Made by a program: the position numbers and the translations under genes. Positions 1-8,522 of a DNA stretch of 64,000 bases are shown here, in pieces (the first letter of the stretch is position 1; the number at the start of each line of letters is the position of its first letter). The DNA comes from an uncultured Bacteroidia bacterium (GTDB lineage Bacteria > Bacteroidota > Bacteroidia > Bacteroidales > UBA932). Below the pieces are notes generated by a model. It ran no database searches, had not been told where the DNA came from, and worked only from the letters and a program-made list of their open reading frames with translations. Location of the stretch: the NCBI GenBank assembly GCA_902779765.1, contig CACZCQ010000006.1, forward strand, positions 53,215 to 117,214, given 5' to 3'.

Positions 1-20
1 TATTGAAACTTTATCGCCAT
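1..20 (-). CDS. ntpD: V-type ATPase subunit D, N-terminal fragment cut by window edge
   Basis: Only the first codons are inside the window. Reading leftwards, an ATG at position 20 opens MAIKFQ, which fits the usual start of the V/A-type ATPase D (central stalk) subunit. It begins six bases after the stop of the B subunit gene, the position D occupies in Bacteroidetes V-ATPase operons. Subunits I and K would be expected beyond the edge. The call rests mainly on context because so little protein is visible. Confidence 0.55.
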
Positions 21-26
21 TTCAGG

Positions 27-1349
27 TTAACGGCCTTTCCAGTATTTGTCGATCAATGATTGCTTGATTCCGGTCTCCGCCTTCGTGAAATACTTCCCGA
101 AGAGTTCCCAGGCGGTGTCGAGCATCTCGGTGATGCTGATGTTGACGTCGATGGAAAGCAGCCTGGTAGCATATTCCTTGGCGTAGTCGAGACAGCGGTG
201 GTCATAGTCCGAGAGGTCGAAACCGTTCTCCATCTTCGTCTTCGCGTTCTGTGCATCGGCATAGAGGCGGACTCCGGCGTTCATGACCTGGCTGTGGTCC
301 TCACGGGTCTTGATGTTCTGCACCCTCTGCTTGAGTCGTGAAAGGGAGCGGAACGGGTCGATGATGACCTTGCCCGAATCCGAGTCGGCCCTCAGGAAGA
401 GCTGGCCTTCGGTGATGTAACCGGTGTTGTCCGGAATGGCGTGGGTGATGTCCCCGTCATTTAGGGTGGTGACGGCTATGATGGTGATGGATCCCTCCGT
501 AGGGAGCTGTACGGCTTTCTCGTAGATCTTTGCCAGGTCTGAATAGAGCGAACCGGGCATGGAGTCCTTCGAAGGTATCTGGTCCATTCGGTTGGAAACT
601 ATCGAGAGGGCGTCCGCATACAGCGTCATGTCGGTTAGAAGGACCAGGACCTTTTCGTTCTTGTCGACTGCGAAATACTCGGCGGCGGTAAGGGCCATGT
701 CCGGTACGAGGAGGCGCTCCACCGGCGGATCCTCGGTCGTATTGACGAAGCAGATGATCCTCTCCAGGGCTCCGGCATCTTCGAAAGCGTGGCGGAAGAA
801 GAGGTAATCGTCGTTCGAAAGGCCCATTCCGCCCAGGATGATCTTGTCGACGTCAGCCCTGAGGGCCACGTCGGCCATTACCTGGTTGTACGGCTGGTCA
901 GGATCGGCGAAGAAAGGGATCTTCTGGCCTGAGACTATCGTATTGTTGAGGTCGATTCCGGCGATTCCGGTGGGAATCAGCTCGGAAGGCTGGCGTCTCT
1001 TGTACGGGTTGACGGACGGACCGCCGATCTCGCGTTCCTCTCCTTCAACCTCGGGACCTCCGTCGATAGGATGTCCGTAGGCATTGAAGAAACGGCCGGA
1101 CAGCTGGTCGGAGACCCTCAGGACCGGCGGTTCTCCGAGGAAGGTGACCTCGGCGTCAGTAGGGATGCCCTCGGTGCCCGAGAATACCTGAAGGGTCACC
1201 AGGTCACCCTTGGTCTTCACAACCTGGGCGAGCTTGCCGTGTACTACCGCAAGTTCGTCATTGGTTATTCCCTTGGCCTTGAGGGCTACCGTAGCCTTGG
1301 TGATCGCTTCAAGGCGGGTGTATATTCTTTGATATGCCTTAGTTGCCAT
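27..1349 (-). CDS. ntpB: V-type ATP synthase subunit B
   Basis: Non-catalytic nucleotide-binding subunit of the V/A-type rotary ATPase head (V1/A1 hexamer), 440 residues, normal for the family. The region SGQKIPFF (about residues 140-147) stands where the catalytic subunit has its P-loop and lacks the GxxxxGKT signature, which distinguishes B from A. The gene overlaps the end of ntpA by 11 bases, so the two are probably translationally coupled, giving the 3:3 stoichiometry. Subunit D starts six bases downstream. Family assignment is secure. Whether the complex pumps protons or sodium cannot be read from B and needs subunit K, which lies outside the window. Confidence 0.95.
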   Translation of the reverse strand: MATKAYQRIYTRLEAITKATVALKAKGITNDELAVVHGKLAQVVKTKGDLVTLQVFSGTEGIPTDAEVTFLGEPPVLRVSDQLSGRFFNAYGHPIDGGPEVEGEEREIGGPSVNPYKRRQPSELIPTGIAGIDLNNTIVSGQKIPFFADPDQPYNQVMADVALRADVDKIILGGMGLSNDDYLFFRHAFEDAGALERIICFVNTTEDPPVERLLVPDMALTAAEYFAVDKNEKVLVLLTDMTLYADALSIVSNRMDQIPSKDSMPGSLYSDLAKIYEKAVQLPTEGSITIIAVTTLNDGDITHAIPDNTGYITEGQLFLRADSDSGKVIIDPFRSLSRLKQRVQNIKTREDHSQVMNAGVRLYADAQNAKTKMENGFDLSDYDHRCLDYAKEYATRLLSIDVNISITEMLDTAWELFGKYFTKAETGIKQSLIDKYWKGR

Positions 1350-3093
1350 TTTCTTCTACGAGTTTTTGGGTCTTCGCTGCGTAATTCTCGAATGCTTCGC
1401 TGTGGAACTCAGTGTAGTTCATCTGGCGGAGGTCGTTGATCAGTTCCTTGAAGAAGTCGCGGCACTGCTCGAAGTCATCGAACTGGAATTCGATGTTGCA
1501 GAGGTCAAGCACCAGGTCGAGCATATACTTCTGGCGTTCAATGGGGCAGAGGGCGTCTATGCTGTCGAAGGCGTCCTGCTGCAGGAAAACGAAGTCGATG
1601 AGTTCGGATTTCCAGAAGCTGATATGGTATCCGATGGGCACGCCGTCATCACCAAGGATATTGATCTGCTCGTAGGCTTCGCGGCCTCGTCTGAGAAGGT
1701 TCTTGGCTTCCAGTACCTTGCTTACCCATCCGTGCTCGACGTTCTGGTCCAGGTAGGAAATGATTTCGGGATATTCAAGGTACTTCGAATAGGACTCGAT
1801 AGGGTTGACGGCAGGATATCTCTTCTGGTCCGCCCTGTTCTGTTCCAGGCCGTAGAAGCATCTGGCCGCCTTCTTCGTGGATTCCGTGACAGGTTCCTTG
1901 AGGTTTCCACCGGCAGGGGAGACCGTACCGATGAAGGTTACCGCTCCGGTGCCGCCGTTGTTCAGTATCACCATTCCTGCCCTGGAGTAGAAGTTGGAAA
2001 TGATGGAGCTCAGGTCGACAGGGAAGGCGTCGGCTCCCGGGAGCTCTTCCATTCGGTTGGACATCTCCCTCAGGGCCTGGGCCCAGCGGGAAGTGGAATC
2101 CGCCAGGAGGAGGCATTTGAGCCCCATTGCCCTGTAATACTCGCAGATTGTCATCGCAGTGTAGACTGATGCCTCACGGGCAGCGACCGGCATGTTGGAA
2201 GTGTTGCAGATGATCGTCGTACGCTCCATGAGGTGGCGTCCAGTATGGGGATCGATCAGTTCAGGGAACTCAGTGAATATCTCCACGACCTCGTTGGCTC
2301 GCTCACCGCAGGCTGCCATGACTATGACATCCGCCTCTCCCTGCTTTGCGATCGCATGCTGGAGAACGGTCTTTCCGCAACCGAAAGGACCGGGGATGAA
2401 ACCTGTGCCACCTTCAGCGATAGGATTGAAGGTGTCTATGCACCTGACTCCGGTCTCCATGATCCTCTGCGGCCTCGGTTTCTCCTTGTATGCCTTCACG
2501 GCCACCTTCACGGGCCATTTCTGGGTCATGTTCACGGATATGTCCTCACCGTCCTCACCGGTCAGAACCGCGATTTCCGAATCCACGTTGTAGGATCCTG
2601 CCGGAACGATCTTCTTGACGGTGTATTCACCCTTGAAAGAGAAAGGCACCATGATCTTGTGGGGCAGCCAGCCTTCCTTGACATCACCGAGCCAGTCAGC
2701 TGCGACCACCTTGTCGCCGGGCTTTGCCTCGGGGGTGAAATCCCACAGCTTAGCGTGGTCGAGCGGATCGGTATATTCACCTCTCTTCAGGAACACTCCG
2801 TCCATCGTGGCCAGGTTGTTCTGCAGGCCGTCGTAAACGCTGGACAGCAGTCCGGGACCCAGGGTGACCTCCAGCATCCTGCCTTCGAATTCGACGGGGT
2901 CTCCGTTCTTCAGGCCCCTGGTGCTCTCGAATACCTGGACGGAAGCCTTGTCCCCCGACACCTTTATGACCTCGGCGAGGAGGGGAGTGCCGTCCAAGGT
3001 GATGTAGCAGAGTTCATTCTCCGCCACAGGCCCGTCGACCTGAACTGTCACCAGGTTGGAGACAATCCCGATTACTTTTCCTTTAGTCTTCAT
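1339..3093 (-). CDS. ntpA: V-type ATP synthase subunit A (catalytic)
   Basis: Catalytic subunit of the V/A-type ATPase, 584 residues as expected. A Walker A motif GPFGCGKT sits at residues 235-242, and the bulge (non-homologous) region that separates A from F-type beta subunits occupies roughly residues 110-200. It performs ATP hydrolysis or synthesis coupled to ion flow through the membrane rotor. The start codon lies inside the last codons of the upstream DUF2764 gene (11-base overlap), and its own end overlaps ntpB by 11 bases, so the operon is tightly coupled. No defects are visible. Confidence 0.96.
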   Translation of the reverse strand: MKTKGKVIGIVSNLVTVQVDGPVAENELCYITLDGTPLLAEVIKVSGDKASVQVFESTRGLKNGDPVEFEGRMLEVTLGPGLLSSVYDGLQNNLATMDGVFLKRGEYTDPLDHAKLWDFTPEAKPGDKVVAADWLGDVKEGWLPHKIMVPFSFKGEYTVKKIVPAGSYNVDSEIAVLTGEDGEDISVNMTQKWPVKVAVKAYKEKPRPQRIMETGVRCIDTFNPIAEGGTGFIPGPFGCGKTVLQHAIAKQGEADVIVMAACGERANEVVEIFTEFPELIDPHTGRHLMERTTIICNTSNMPVAAREASVYTAMTICEYYRAMGLKCLLLADSTSRWAQALREMSNRMEELPGADAFPVDLSSIISNFYSRAGMVILNNGGTGAVTFIGTVSPAGGNLKEPVTESTKKAARCFYGLEQNRADQKRYPAVNPIESYSKYLEYPEIISYLDQNVEHGWVSKVLEAKNLLRRGREAYEQINILGDDGVPIGYHISFWKSELIDFVFLQQDAFDSIDALCPIERQKYMLDLVLDLCNIEFQFDDFEQCRDFFKELINDLRQMNYTEFHSEAFENYAAKTQKLVEENGN

Positions 3094-3688
3094 ATATGAT
3101 GTTGTCTTTTACTCCTTTGAAGGTTCCCCGGACCTCGTCGATGAGATTGAAGAACATCTCGCGTCCGGTTTCCACATCCAACGATGTCCATCTGTCGATT
3201 ATGTGCAGCTTTGCGATGTAACCCAGGACGGAATCCAGGTCGAAATAGCTGAAGAGGGTAAGTTCGCCGATCTTGTCCCAGACGAGGCTGTCCAGGCTGC
3301 GCTCCCTCTTCAGGAGGTCCGTCATTGCCAGCACTGCATCCATTTTTGGCGCCTCTTCGAATTCCCCGGTACCGGCATCGATCGTGTCCTTGTTCTCCGG
3401 CATGCCGAAGGCCTTGTTCAGGAAACGGGCCTTCGCGTTGCGGAAGTTAAGGTCGAATCCGAAATACTCCCGTATGAAGCGGTTGCCGTCGCTGAGGGCG
3501 GATACATAGAAATCCCTGTCCAGATTCTCTTCCTTGAATCCGGAAAGCAACCTGTCGACCGTCTTTTTGTCGGAAGGGCCGAGTTGTGACTTGATCCATT
3601 CCACGGTCTGGCCGAAAGAGGATTCCCCCGGCTTCCAATCGGGAGCCAGGGCGGGCAGGCTGGAGATTATGTATTCGTAGTTGGCCAT
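3083..3688 (-). CDS. DUF2764 family protein of the V-ATPase operon
   Basis: A soluble protein of about 201 residues encoded between subunits E and A. Such DUF2764 genes are a regular member of V-ATPase operons in Bacteroidetes and relatives, where no standard C subunit gene is present. A role as a C/F-like stalk subunit is an inference from position. No enzyme motif is visible; the protein looks alpha-helical and charged. A GTG at 3691 precedes an ATG at 3688. I prefer the ATG, which overlaps the TGA of ntpE by one base. The 3-prime end overlaps ntpA by 11 bases. Confidence 0.8.
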   Translation of the reverse strand: MANYEYIISSLPALAPDWKPGESSFGQTVEWIKSQLGPSDKKTVDRLLSGFKEENLDRDFYVSALSDGNRFIREYFGFDLNFRNAKARFLNKAFGMPENKDTIDAGTGEFEEAPKMDAVLAMTDLLKRERSLDSLVWDKIGELTLFSYFDLDSVLGYIAKLHIIDRWTSLDVETGREMFFNLIDEVRGTFKGVKDNIIYED

Positions 3689-4296
3689 CACTCTCCGAAG
3701 AGCAGCTTGCGGGTTGCAGGTCTGAGATATTCGCAGATCAGGTTCTTGAAGGACTCGTCGGTCATGCTGATGAAGTATGATCCGTCCTTGGGACCGATAT
3801 TGAAGCCTCCGGCGATCTTCTTGGAGAACTTGGCCTCGATGCCGCCTTTAAGGGCTTTCGACAACTCGCTCCCGATGAATGGTTCGAGTTCTCCCTTCAG
3901 GCTTTCCGGAAGAACCACTTCCAGGTCGACGGCCTCTTCTGCATTGAACTTACTGGCTACGGCCAGAATCACTTCCTTGACAAAGTCGGCCGAGGTAAGC
4001 GCCGAGCTGACCGGCTTGGCAGTCATCCCGTCCATAAGGAGGTTCTCGATGTCCTTCCTCGTAGCCTGGACGCTCTGGACTGCAGCCATCCTGACGTCGC
4101 CCTCGACTTTCGTACGGAAGTCTTCGGCCTCTTTCCCGGCATTCCTTATTATCTCGTCAGCCTTTTTCTGGGCAGCCTCGATAATCTCGGAGGCCTTTTC
4201 ATTAGCCTTTGCAAGAATGGCTTCGCCTTCTTCCTTTCCCTTGGACAGACCTTCCTTGTAGAGCCTGTCAGTCAGTTCCTGGAGCTTGTTATCCAT
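3688..4296 (-). CDS. ntpE: V-type ATP synthase subunit E (peripheral stalk)
   Basis: 202-residue peripheral stalk subunit, first gene of the visible V-ATPase operon. The N-terminal half (about residues 1-85) is a long Lys/Glu/Ala-rich helix with heptad character, and the C-terminal half is a globular domain; both fit the E/Vma4 family. It should pair with a G/H-type helix to hold the catalytic head static. It lies 50 bases downstream of oadB on the same strand, across an A+T-rich gap that may hold a weak promoter (TTATTTAC on the minus strand near 4312-4319), so it may be partly co-transcribed with the decarboxylase operon. Confidence 0.88.
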   Translation of the reverse strand: MDNKLQELTDRLYKEGLSKGKEEGEAILAKANEKASEIIEAAQKKADEIIRNAGKEAEDFRTKVEGDVRMAAVQSVQATRKDIENLLMDGMTAKPVSSALTSADFVKEVILAVASKFNAEEAVDLEVVLPESLKGELEPFIGSELSKALKGGIEAKFSKKIAGGFNIGPKDGSYFISMTDESFKNLICEYLRPATRKLLFGE

Positions 4297-4346
4297 ATTT
4301 TGTAAATAATAAAGTAATAACCTTTTAAAAGTAATTATAATAACCG
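4297..4346 (-). promoter_or_regulatory. A+T-rich gap with possible weak promoter before V-ATPase operon
   Basis: Fifty bases between oadB and ntpE, nearly all A/T. The minus strand reads TTATTTAC at 4312-4319, a poor match to the Bacteroidetes -7 box. No clear hairpin terminator is seen, so read-through from the decarboxylase operon is plausible. Confidence 0.3.
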
Positions 4347-5489
4347 TTATCCCAAGAAACCTAGGAGGATACCGGCCGCTACGGCGGATCCGATGACACC
4401 GGCGACGTTGGGACCCATGGCATGCATGAGAAGGTGGTTGTCAGGATCGAACTCGCGTCCGACTATCTCGGACACGCGGGCGCTGTCGGGTACGGCGGAT
4501 ACTCCGGCATTGCCGATGAGTGGATTGATCTTCCTGTCACCCTTCAGGAACAGGTTCCAGAACTTGACGAACAGGACGCCTACCGTGGTGGCTATGACGA
4601 AGGAGAGGAGTCCGAGAAGGAAAATCTTGAGAGATTTTCCTGTCAGGAACTTGTCCGCCTGGGTGGAAGCACCGACGGTGAGTCCGATCAGGGTGGTCAC
4701 CACATCGATCAGCGGTCCCCTGGCGGTTTCCGCGAGACGGCGGGTCACACCGCTCTCCTTGAGCAGGTTGCCGAAGAAGAGCATGCCGAGGAGGGGAAGT
4801 CCTGAAGGGACGATGAAAGCGGTGAGAAGGAAACCGACGATTGGGAAGACGATCTTTTCCCTCTGGCTGACCTGGCGCGGTGCAGGCATCCTCATCAGAC
4901 GCTCCTTCTTGGTGGTGAGCGCCAGCATGATGGGCCTTTGGATTACCGGGACGAGGGCCATGTATGAATATGCGCTCACGGCGATCGCTCCCATGAGGTC
5001 CGGGGCCAGCTTGGACGAGAGGAATATGGCGGTCGGACCGTCCGCTCCTCCGATAATACCTATGGCTCCGGCCTGGTTGGGATCGAATCCCAGGAGAAGT
5101 GCCAGGAGATAGGCCCCGAATATTCCTGTCTGTGCGGCGGCACCGATAAGCAGCAGCCTGGGCTGGGATATGAGGGCCGAGAAGTCAGTCATTGCGCCGA
5201 TGCCAAGGAAGATGAGCGGAGGGTACCATCCCTGCTTGACTCCCTGGTAGAGTGTGTTCAGCACCGAACCGTCCTCGTAGACACCTATGTTCAATCCCGG
5301 GAACATGGGGATGTTCCCTATGATCATTCCGAAACCGATGGGGATGAGGAGCAGGGGCTCCCATCCTTTCTTGATGGCTATCGTAATGAACAGGATGCCG
5401 ATCAGGATCATGGCGATGTTCTGCCATGTCGCGTTGGCGAACCCGGTGAAATACCAGAACTGCTGGAGATTTTCGACGATGGTGTTCAT
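4347..5489 (-). CDS. oadB: Sodium ion-translocating decarboxylase subunit beta
   Basis: Integral membrane beta subunit of a biotin-dependent sodium-pumping decarboxylase, 380 residues with about ten hydrophobic segments. It carries the conserved GGADGPTAIF segment, whose Asp (about residue 150) matches the essential ion-binding aspartate of the OadB/MmdB/GcdB family, and the conserved C-terminal GPNVAGVIGSA. It decarboxylates the carboxybiotin carried by the upstream small protein and couples this to outward Na+ transport. Last gene of the mmdA-oadG-biotin carrier-oadB operon, starting one base after the carrier gene. With MmdA upstream, the complex is most likely methylmalonyl-CoA decarboxylase. 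Confidence 0.95.
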   Translation of the reverse strand: MNTIVENLQQFWYFTGFANATWQNIAMILIGILFITIAIKKGWEPLLLIPIGFGMIIGNIPMFPGLNIGVYEDGSVLNTLYQGVKQGWYPPLIFLGIGAMTDFSALISQPRLLLIGAAAQTGIFGAYLLALLLGFDPNQAGAIGIIGGADGPTAIFLSSKLAPDLMGAIAVSAYSYMALVPVIQRPIMLALTTKKERLMRMPAPRQVSQREKIVFPIVGFLLTAFIVPSGLPLLGMLFFGNLLKESGVTRRLAETARGPLIDVVTTLIGLTVGASTQADKFLTGKSLKIFLLGLLSFVIATTVGVLFVKFWNLFLKGDRKINPLIGNAGVSAVPDSARVSEIVGREFDPDNHLLMHAMGPNVAGVIGSAVAAGILLGFLG

Positions 5490-5490
5490 C

Positions 5491-5919
5491 CTAGGCTATC
5501 TTGACGATTTCGGCTCCTTCAAGTACTGAGTCTCCCTTGTGGACGAGTATTGCGGTCACGGTTCCGTCTGAGGAAGCCTGGATCTCGTTCTCCATCTTCA
5601 TCGCCTCGATGACGGCAACCTTCTGTCCGGCCTTGACAGCCTGTCCTTCCTTGACGGAGACTTCGATGATAACTCCGGGGAGGGGAGATGTGACTGCCTT
5701 GCCGGTCCCTGCCGGAGCGGCCGGTGCAGGTGCTGCCGCCGCAGCTGCCGCAGGTTCAGGTGCAGCTGGTGCTGGAACCGGAGCCGCAGGGGCGACGGGA
5801 GTATCCATCTCGACTTTGTAGGAAGCTCCGTTCACGGTTACATCTGCGATATTACCTTCAACTGAGTTGATGTCAACGTTGTATTCGTTTCCGTTGATCT
5901 TGAATTTGTAGGTCTTCAT
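5491..5919 (-). CDS. Biotin carboxyl carrier subunit of the decarboxylase
   Basis: 142-residue biotin carrier. A short N-terminal beta domain (residues 1-37) is followed by an Ala/Pro-rich flexible linker (about 41-72) and a biotinyl domain (75-142) with EAMKMENE; the biotin-accepting lysine is about residue 108 in AMKM. It shuttles CO2 from the carboxyltransferase MmdA to the membrane subunit OadB. In many oxaloacetate decarboxylases this domain is fused to the alpha subunit; here it is a separate gene, as in methylmalonyl-CoA decarboxylases. It lies 15 bases after the oadG gene and one base before oadB. Confidence 0.93.
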   Translation of the reverse strand: MKTYKFKINGNEYNVDINSVEGNIADVTVNGASYKVEMDTPVAPAAPVPAPAAPEPAAAAAAAPAPAAPAGTGKAVTSPLPGVIIEVSVKEGQAVKAGQKVAVIEAMKMENEIQASSDGTVTAILVHKGDSVLEGAEIVKIA

Positions 5920-5934
5920 ATGAGTTATTTTGTA

Positions 5935-6870
5935 TTATCGTGGTAATTGCCTGAAATTCTGTGCCTTGTCCGCCCAGGTGCTGCCCGGTGTCGGTTTGAT
6001 CGTCAGGATGAAACTCTCCTGGTCGTGGATGCCTCCACCGAGATAGTCGTCAAGGGCCAGCGCTATGGCTGCATAGACTTCGCCTCCGAACTCCTGTGAG
6101 AGGGCCATGGATATCGCCGCGGCGATTTCAGGAGAGACCTCTCCTGCCTTCAACTTCTTTACCTTCCTGGGCTTTGAAGCCTTGATCCCCTTGGCGGAGG
6201 GTTTCTTGTTGTAATTCCCGATCCAACCGAAGATGAAGGACAGAATCATGAGGGCGGTGAAAACCACCATTACGGCTATCAGGGTAAGCACCCAGCCGTG
6301 GGGATCCTTTTCCTTCATTACCTCGCTCTTGGTCTTGGCGTCCACGTCTCCGTTGTAGGACCCAGGTGTGGGCCTGTCGGAGATCCTGGTCACGAAATCC
6401 ATCGCCTTGACGCCCGTAGGGACTCTTACCACGGAATTGTCCGCAGGAAGGTTCGCTGGGATTTCAAGCTCATCTATGATGGTCTTCCCGTCGTTGCTGA
6501 CGAGATACAGGGTCGATCCCTTGCGAATCTTGAAGTTCGTGTAGAAGGTTCCCTGGGAAGAGTCTCCGCTCGTATAGAAGACGATGCTCTGCCTGGGACC
6601 CAGCTGTGCGGAACGGTCCGAAGTGGGAATATGGTACTTCTTGAGGTCGGCCTTGTCGTCGGACAGGTAGCATCCCCCGAACTTGACCGTTCCGTTGGAA
6701 GTGTTGAACAATTCGATCCATCCGTTCCTCTGGCCGGAGCCGTCAAGGATACCGCAGGTATTGTCGACGAGCACCTCGCCTATCAGCAAGTCCGACATGT
6801 TCTGGGAACGTAGCTGGACCGCCGCTGACAGGAGCAGGATGGAAAGTATGAATATCCTTGAATGTCTCAT
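5935..6870 (-). CDS. OadG-type gamma subunit with N-terminal lamin-tail domain
   Basis: About 311 residues in three parts: a signal peptide (first about 22 residues after the chosen Met); a periplasmic lamin-tail-like beta domain (about residues 25-180, with GWIELFN, a Cys-containing LSDD turn and TPGSYN); and a single membrane helix (about 195-220) followed by a basic Lys/Pro cytoplasmic tail typical of OadG. The gamma subunit assembles and stabilises the decarboxylase. I chose the ATG at 6870, five bases after the mmdA stop, because it begins the signal peptide. An upstream ATG at 6894 would overlap mmdA and add eight polar residues. Gamma subunits are usually only about 80-100 residues, so the exported domain is the notable part. 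Confidence 0.8.
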   Translation of the reverse strand: MRHSRIFILSILLLSAAVQLRSQNMSDLLIGEVLVDNTCGILDGSGQRNGWIELFNTSNGTVKFGGCYLSDDKADLKKYHIPTSDRSAQLGPRQSIVFYTSGDSSQGTFYTNFKIRKGSTLYLVSNDGKTIIDELEIPANLPADNSVVRVPTGVKAMDFVTRISDRPTPGSYNGDVDAKTKSEVMKEKDPHGWVLTLIAVMVVFTALMILSFIFGWIGNYNKKPSAKGIKASKPRKVKKLKAGEVSPEIAAAISMALSQEFGGEVYAAIALALDDYLGGGIHDQESFILTIKPTPGSTWADKAQNFRQLPR

Positions 6871-6874
6871 CGCG

Positions 6875-8437
6875 TTACAGGGGGAGGTTGTCATGTTTCT
6901 TGGAAGGCATCTGCTGCTTCTTTCCGGCGAGCTGCTCGAGGGCCCTGATCACACGGAAACGGGTGTTCCTGGGCTCGATCACATCGTCGATGTAACCTTT
7001 CTGCGCGGCCTGGTAGGGATTGTTGAAGAGTTCCTCGTATTCAGCCTTCTTATCGTTCCTGATCCTGGCCTGCTCATCGGGGTCTTCCACGGATTTGATG
7101 TCTTTGGCATAGAGTACGTTGACGGCTCCGTCAGCTCCCATGACCGCGATCTGGGCGGAAGGCCAGGCATACACCAGGTCCGCGCGCAGATGCTTGCTGC
7201 TCATCACTATGTATGAACCGCCGTAGCTCTTGCGGAGTTCGACCGTCACCTTGGGTACGGTAGCCTCTCCGTAGGCGTAGAGCAGCTTGGCACCGTTGGT
7301 AATCACGGCTCCATATTCCTGCTGGGTTCCGGGGAGGAAACCGGGAACATCCACGAGGGAGACGAGGGGGATGTTGAAGGCGTCGCAGAAGCGTACGAAA
7401 CGGGCTCCCTTGCGCGATGCGTTGATGTCGAGCACTCCGGCCAGCACTTTCGGCTGGTTGGCGACTATGCCCACGCTCCTTCCGTTCATGTGGGCGAATC
7501 CCACGATTATGTTCTTGGCGAAGTTCTTGTGGACTTCGAAGAACTTGCCGTCATCGACAATGCTGCCGATCACCTTGTACATGTCGTAGGGTGTGTTCGG
7601 ATTGTCGGGTATGATTTCGTTGAGGCTGTCGTCCACGCGGCTCACGGGATCGTTGGTGGGTACCCTGGGAGCTTCCTCCATGTTGTTCTGGGGAATATAG
7701 GAAAGCAGTTCCTTGATGGTATTGATACCGTCCTCCTCGTTCTCGGCTGCGAAGTGGGCGACACCGCTCTTCGAAGCGTGGACGCTGGCACCTCCGAGTT
7801 CCTCCTGGGAGACGTCCTCGCCGAGTACGCTCTTTACCACTGCGGGTCCGGTCAGGAACATGTAAGAGGTGTTCTTAACCATCACGGTGAAGTCCGTCAG
7901 GGCCGGTGAATAGACTGCTCCGCCGGCGCAGGGACCGAATATTCCCGAAATCTGGGGTACCACTCCGGAAGCGAGGATGTTCCTTTCGAATATCTCCCCG
8001 TAGCCGGCCAGGGAGTCGACGCCTTCCTGGATCCTGGCGCCTCCCGAGTCGTTGAGGCAGATAAACGGCGCACCGTTTCGCGAGGCAAGGTCAAGTACCT
8101 TGCAGATCTTCTCGGACATCGTTTTGGACAGGGAACCACCCGATACGGTGAAGTCCTGTGCCGCCACATATACCAGACGGCCGCCTATGGTCCCCATTCC
8201 GGTCACCACTCCGTCGCCGTCAAAATGCTGCTTATCCATTCCGAAGTTGGTGCAGCGATGCTGGACGAACATGTCGAATTCCTCGAAACTGCCTTCGTCC
8301 AGCAGCATCGAAAGCCTTTCCCTTGCGGTCTGCTTGCCTTTCTGGTGCTGCGCGTCAATCCTCTTCTGTCCTCCGCCAAGCCTGGCGGCAGCCCTGCGTT
8401 CTACCAGTTTGGCGATATTTTCCTGTTGGATGCTCAT
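6875..8437 (-). CDS. mmdA: Methylmalonyl-CoA/propionyl-CoA carboxyltransferase alpha subunit
   Basis: 520-residue acyl-CoA carboxyltransferase. It shows the two crotonase-like halves of the family, with GGARIQEG in the first half and the SYGGSYIVM-type oxyanion region in the second. Together with the downstream gamma, biotin carrier and beta subunits it forms a sodium-pumping decarboxylase; the likely reaction is (S)-methylmalonyl-CoA to propionyl-CoA plus CO2, the last step of the succinate-propionate fermentation. First gene of a four-gene operon, with a good Bacteroidetes promoter just upstream (8476-8507). Propionyl-CoA carboxylase function is the alternative, but no biotin carboxylase gene is nearby and oadB argues for decarboxylation. 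Confidence 0.93.
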   Translation of the reverse strand: MSIQQENIAKLVERRAAARLGGGQKRIDAQHQKGKQTARERLSMLLDEGSFEEFDMFVQHRCTNFGMDKQHFDGDGVVTGMGTIGGRLVYVAAQDFTVSGGSLSKTMSEKICKVLDLASRNGAPFICLNDSGGARIQEGVDSLAGYGEIFERNILASGVVPQISGIFGPCAGGAVYSPALTDFTVMVKNTSYMFLTGPAVVKSVLGEDVSQEELGGASVHASKSGVAHFAAENEEDGINTIKELLSYIPQNNMEEAPRVPTNDPVSRVDDSLNEIIPDNPNTPYDMYKVIGSIVDDGKFFEVHKNFAKNIIVGFAHMNGRSVGIVANQPKVLAGVLDINASRKGARFVRFCDAFNIPLVSLVDVPGFLPGTQQEYGAVITNGAKLLYAYGEATVPKVTVELRKSYGGSYIVMSSKHLRADLVYAWPSAQIAVMGADGAVNVLYAKDIKSVEDPDEQARIRNDKKAEYEELFNNPYQAAQKGYIDDVIEPRNTRFRVIRALEQLAGKKQQMPSKKHDNLPL

Positions 8438-8475
8438 ATTGTAGTTATTGATCTATTCCAGAATTACTATATCTA

Positions 8476-8507
8476 CAAATTTACCAAGAATCCAGTTTAT
8501 CGCCAAA
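8476..8507 (-). promoter_or_regulatory. Bacteroidetes-type promoter for mmdA operon
   Basis: On the minus strand TAAATTTG (8476-8483) is a perfect -7 box (TAnnTTTG). A TTTG -33 box lies at 8504-8507 with a 20-base spacer. The leader to the mmdA ATG is about 35 bases. Confidence 0.6.
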
Positions 8508-8522
8508 TTTCCGGAGTATTTT

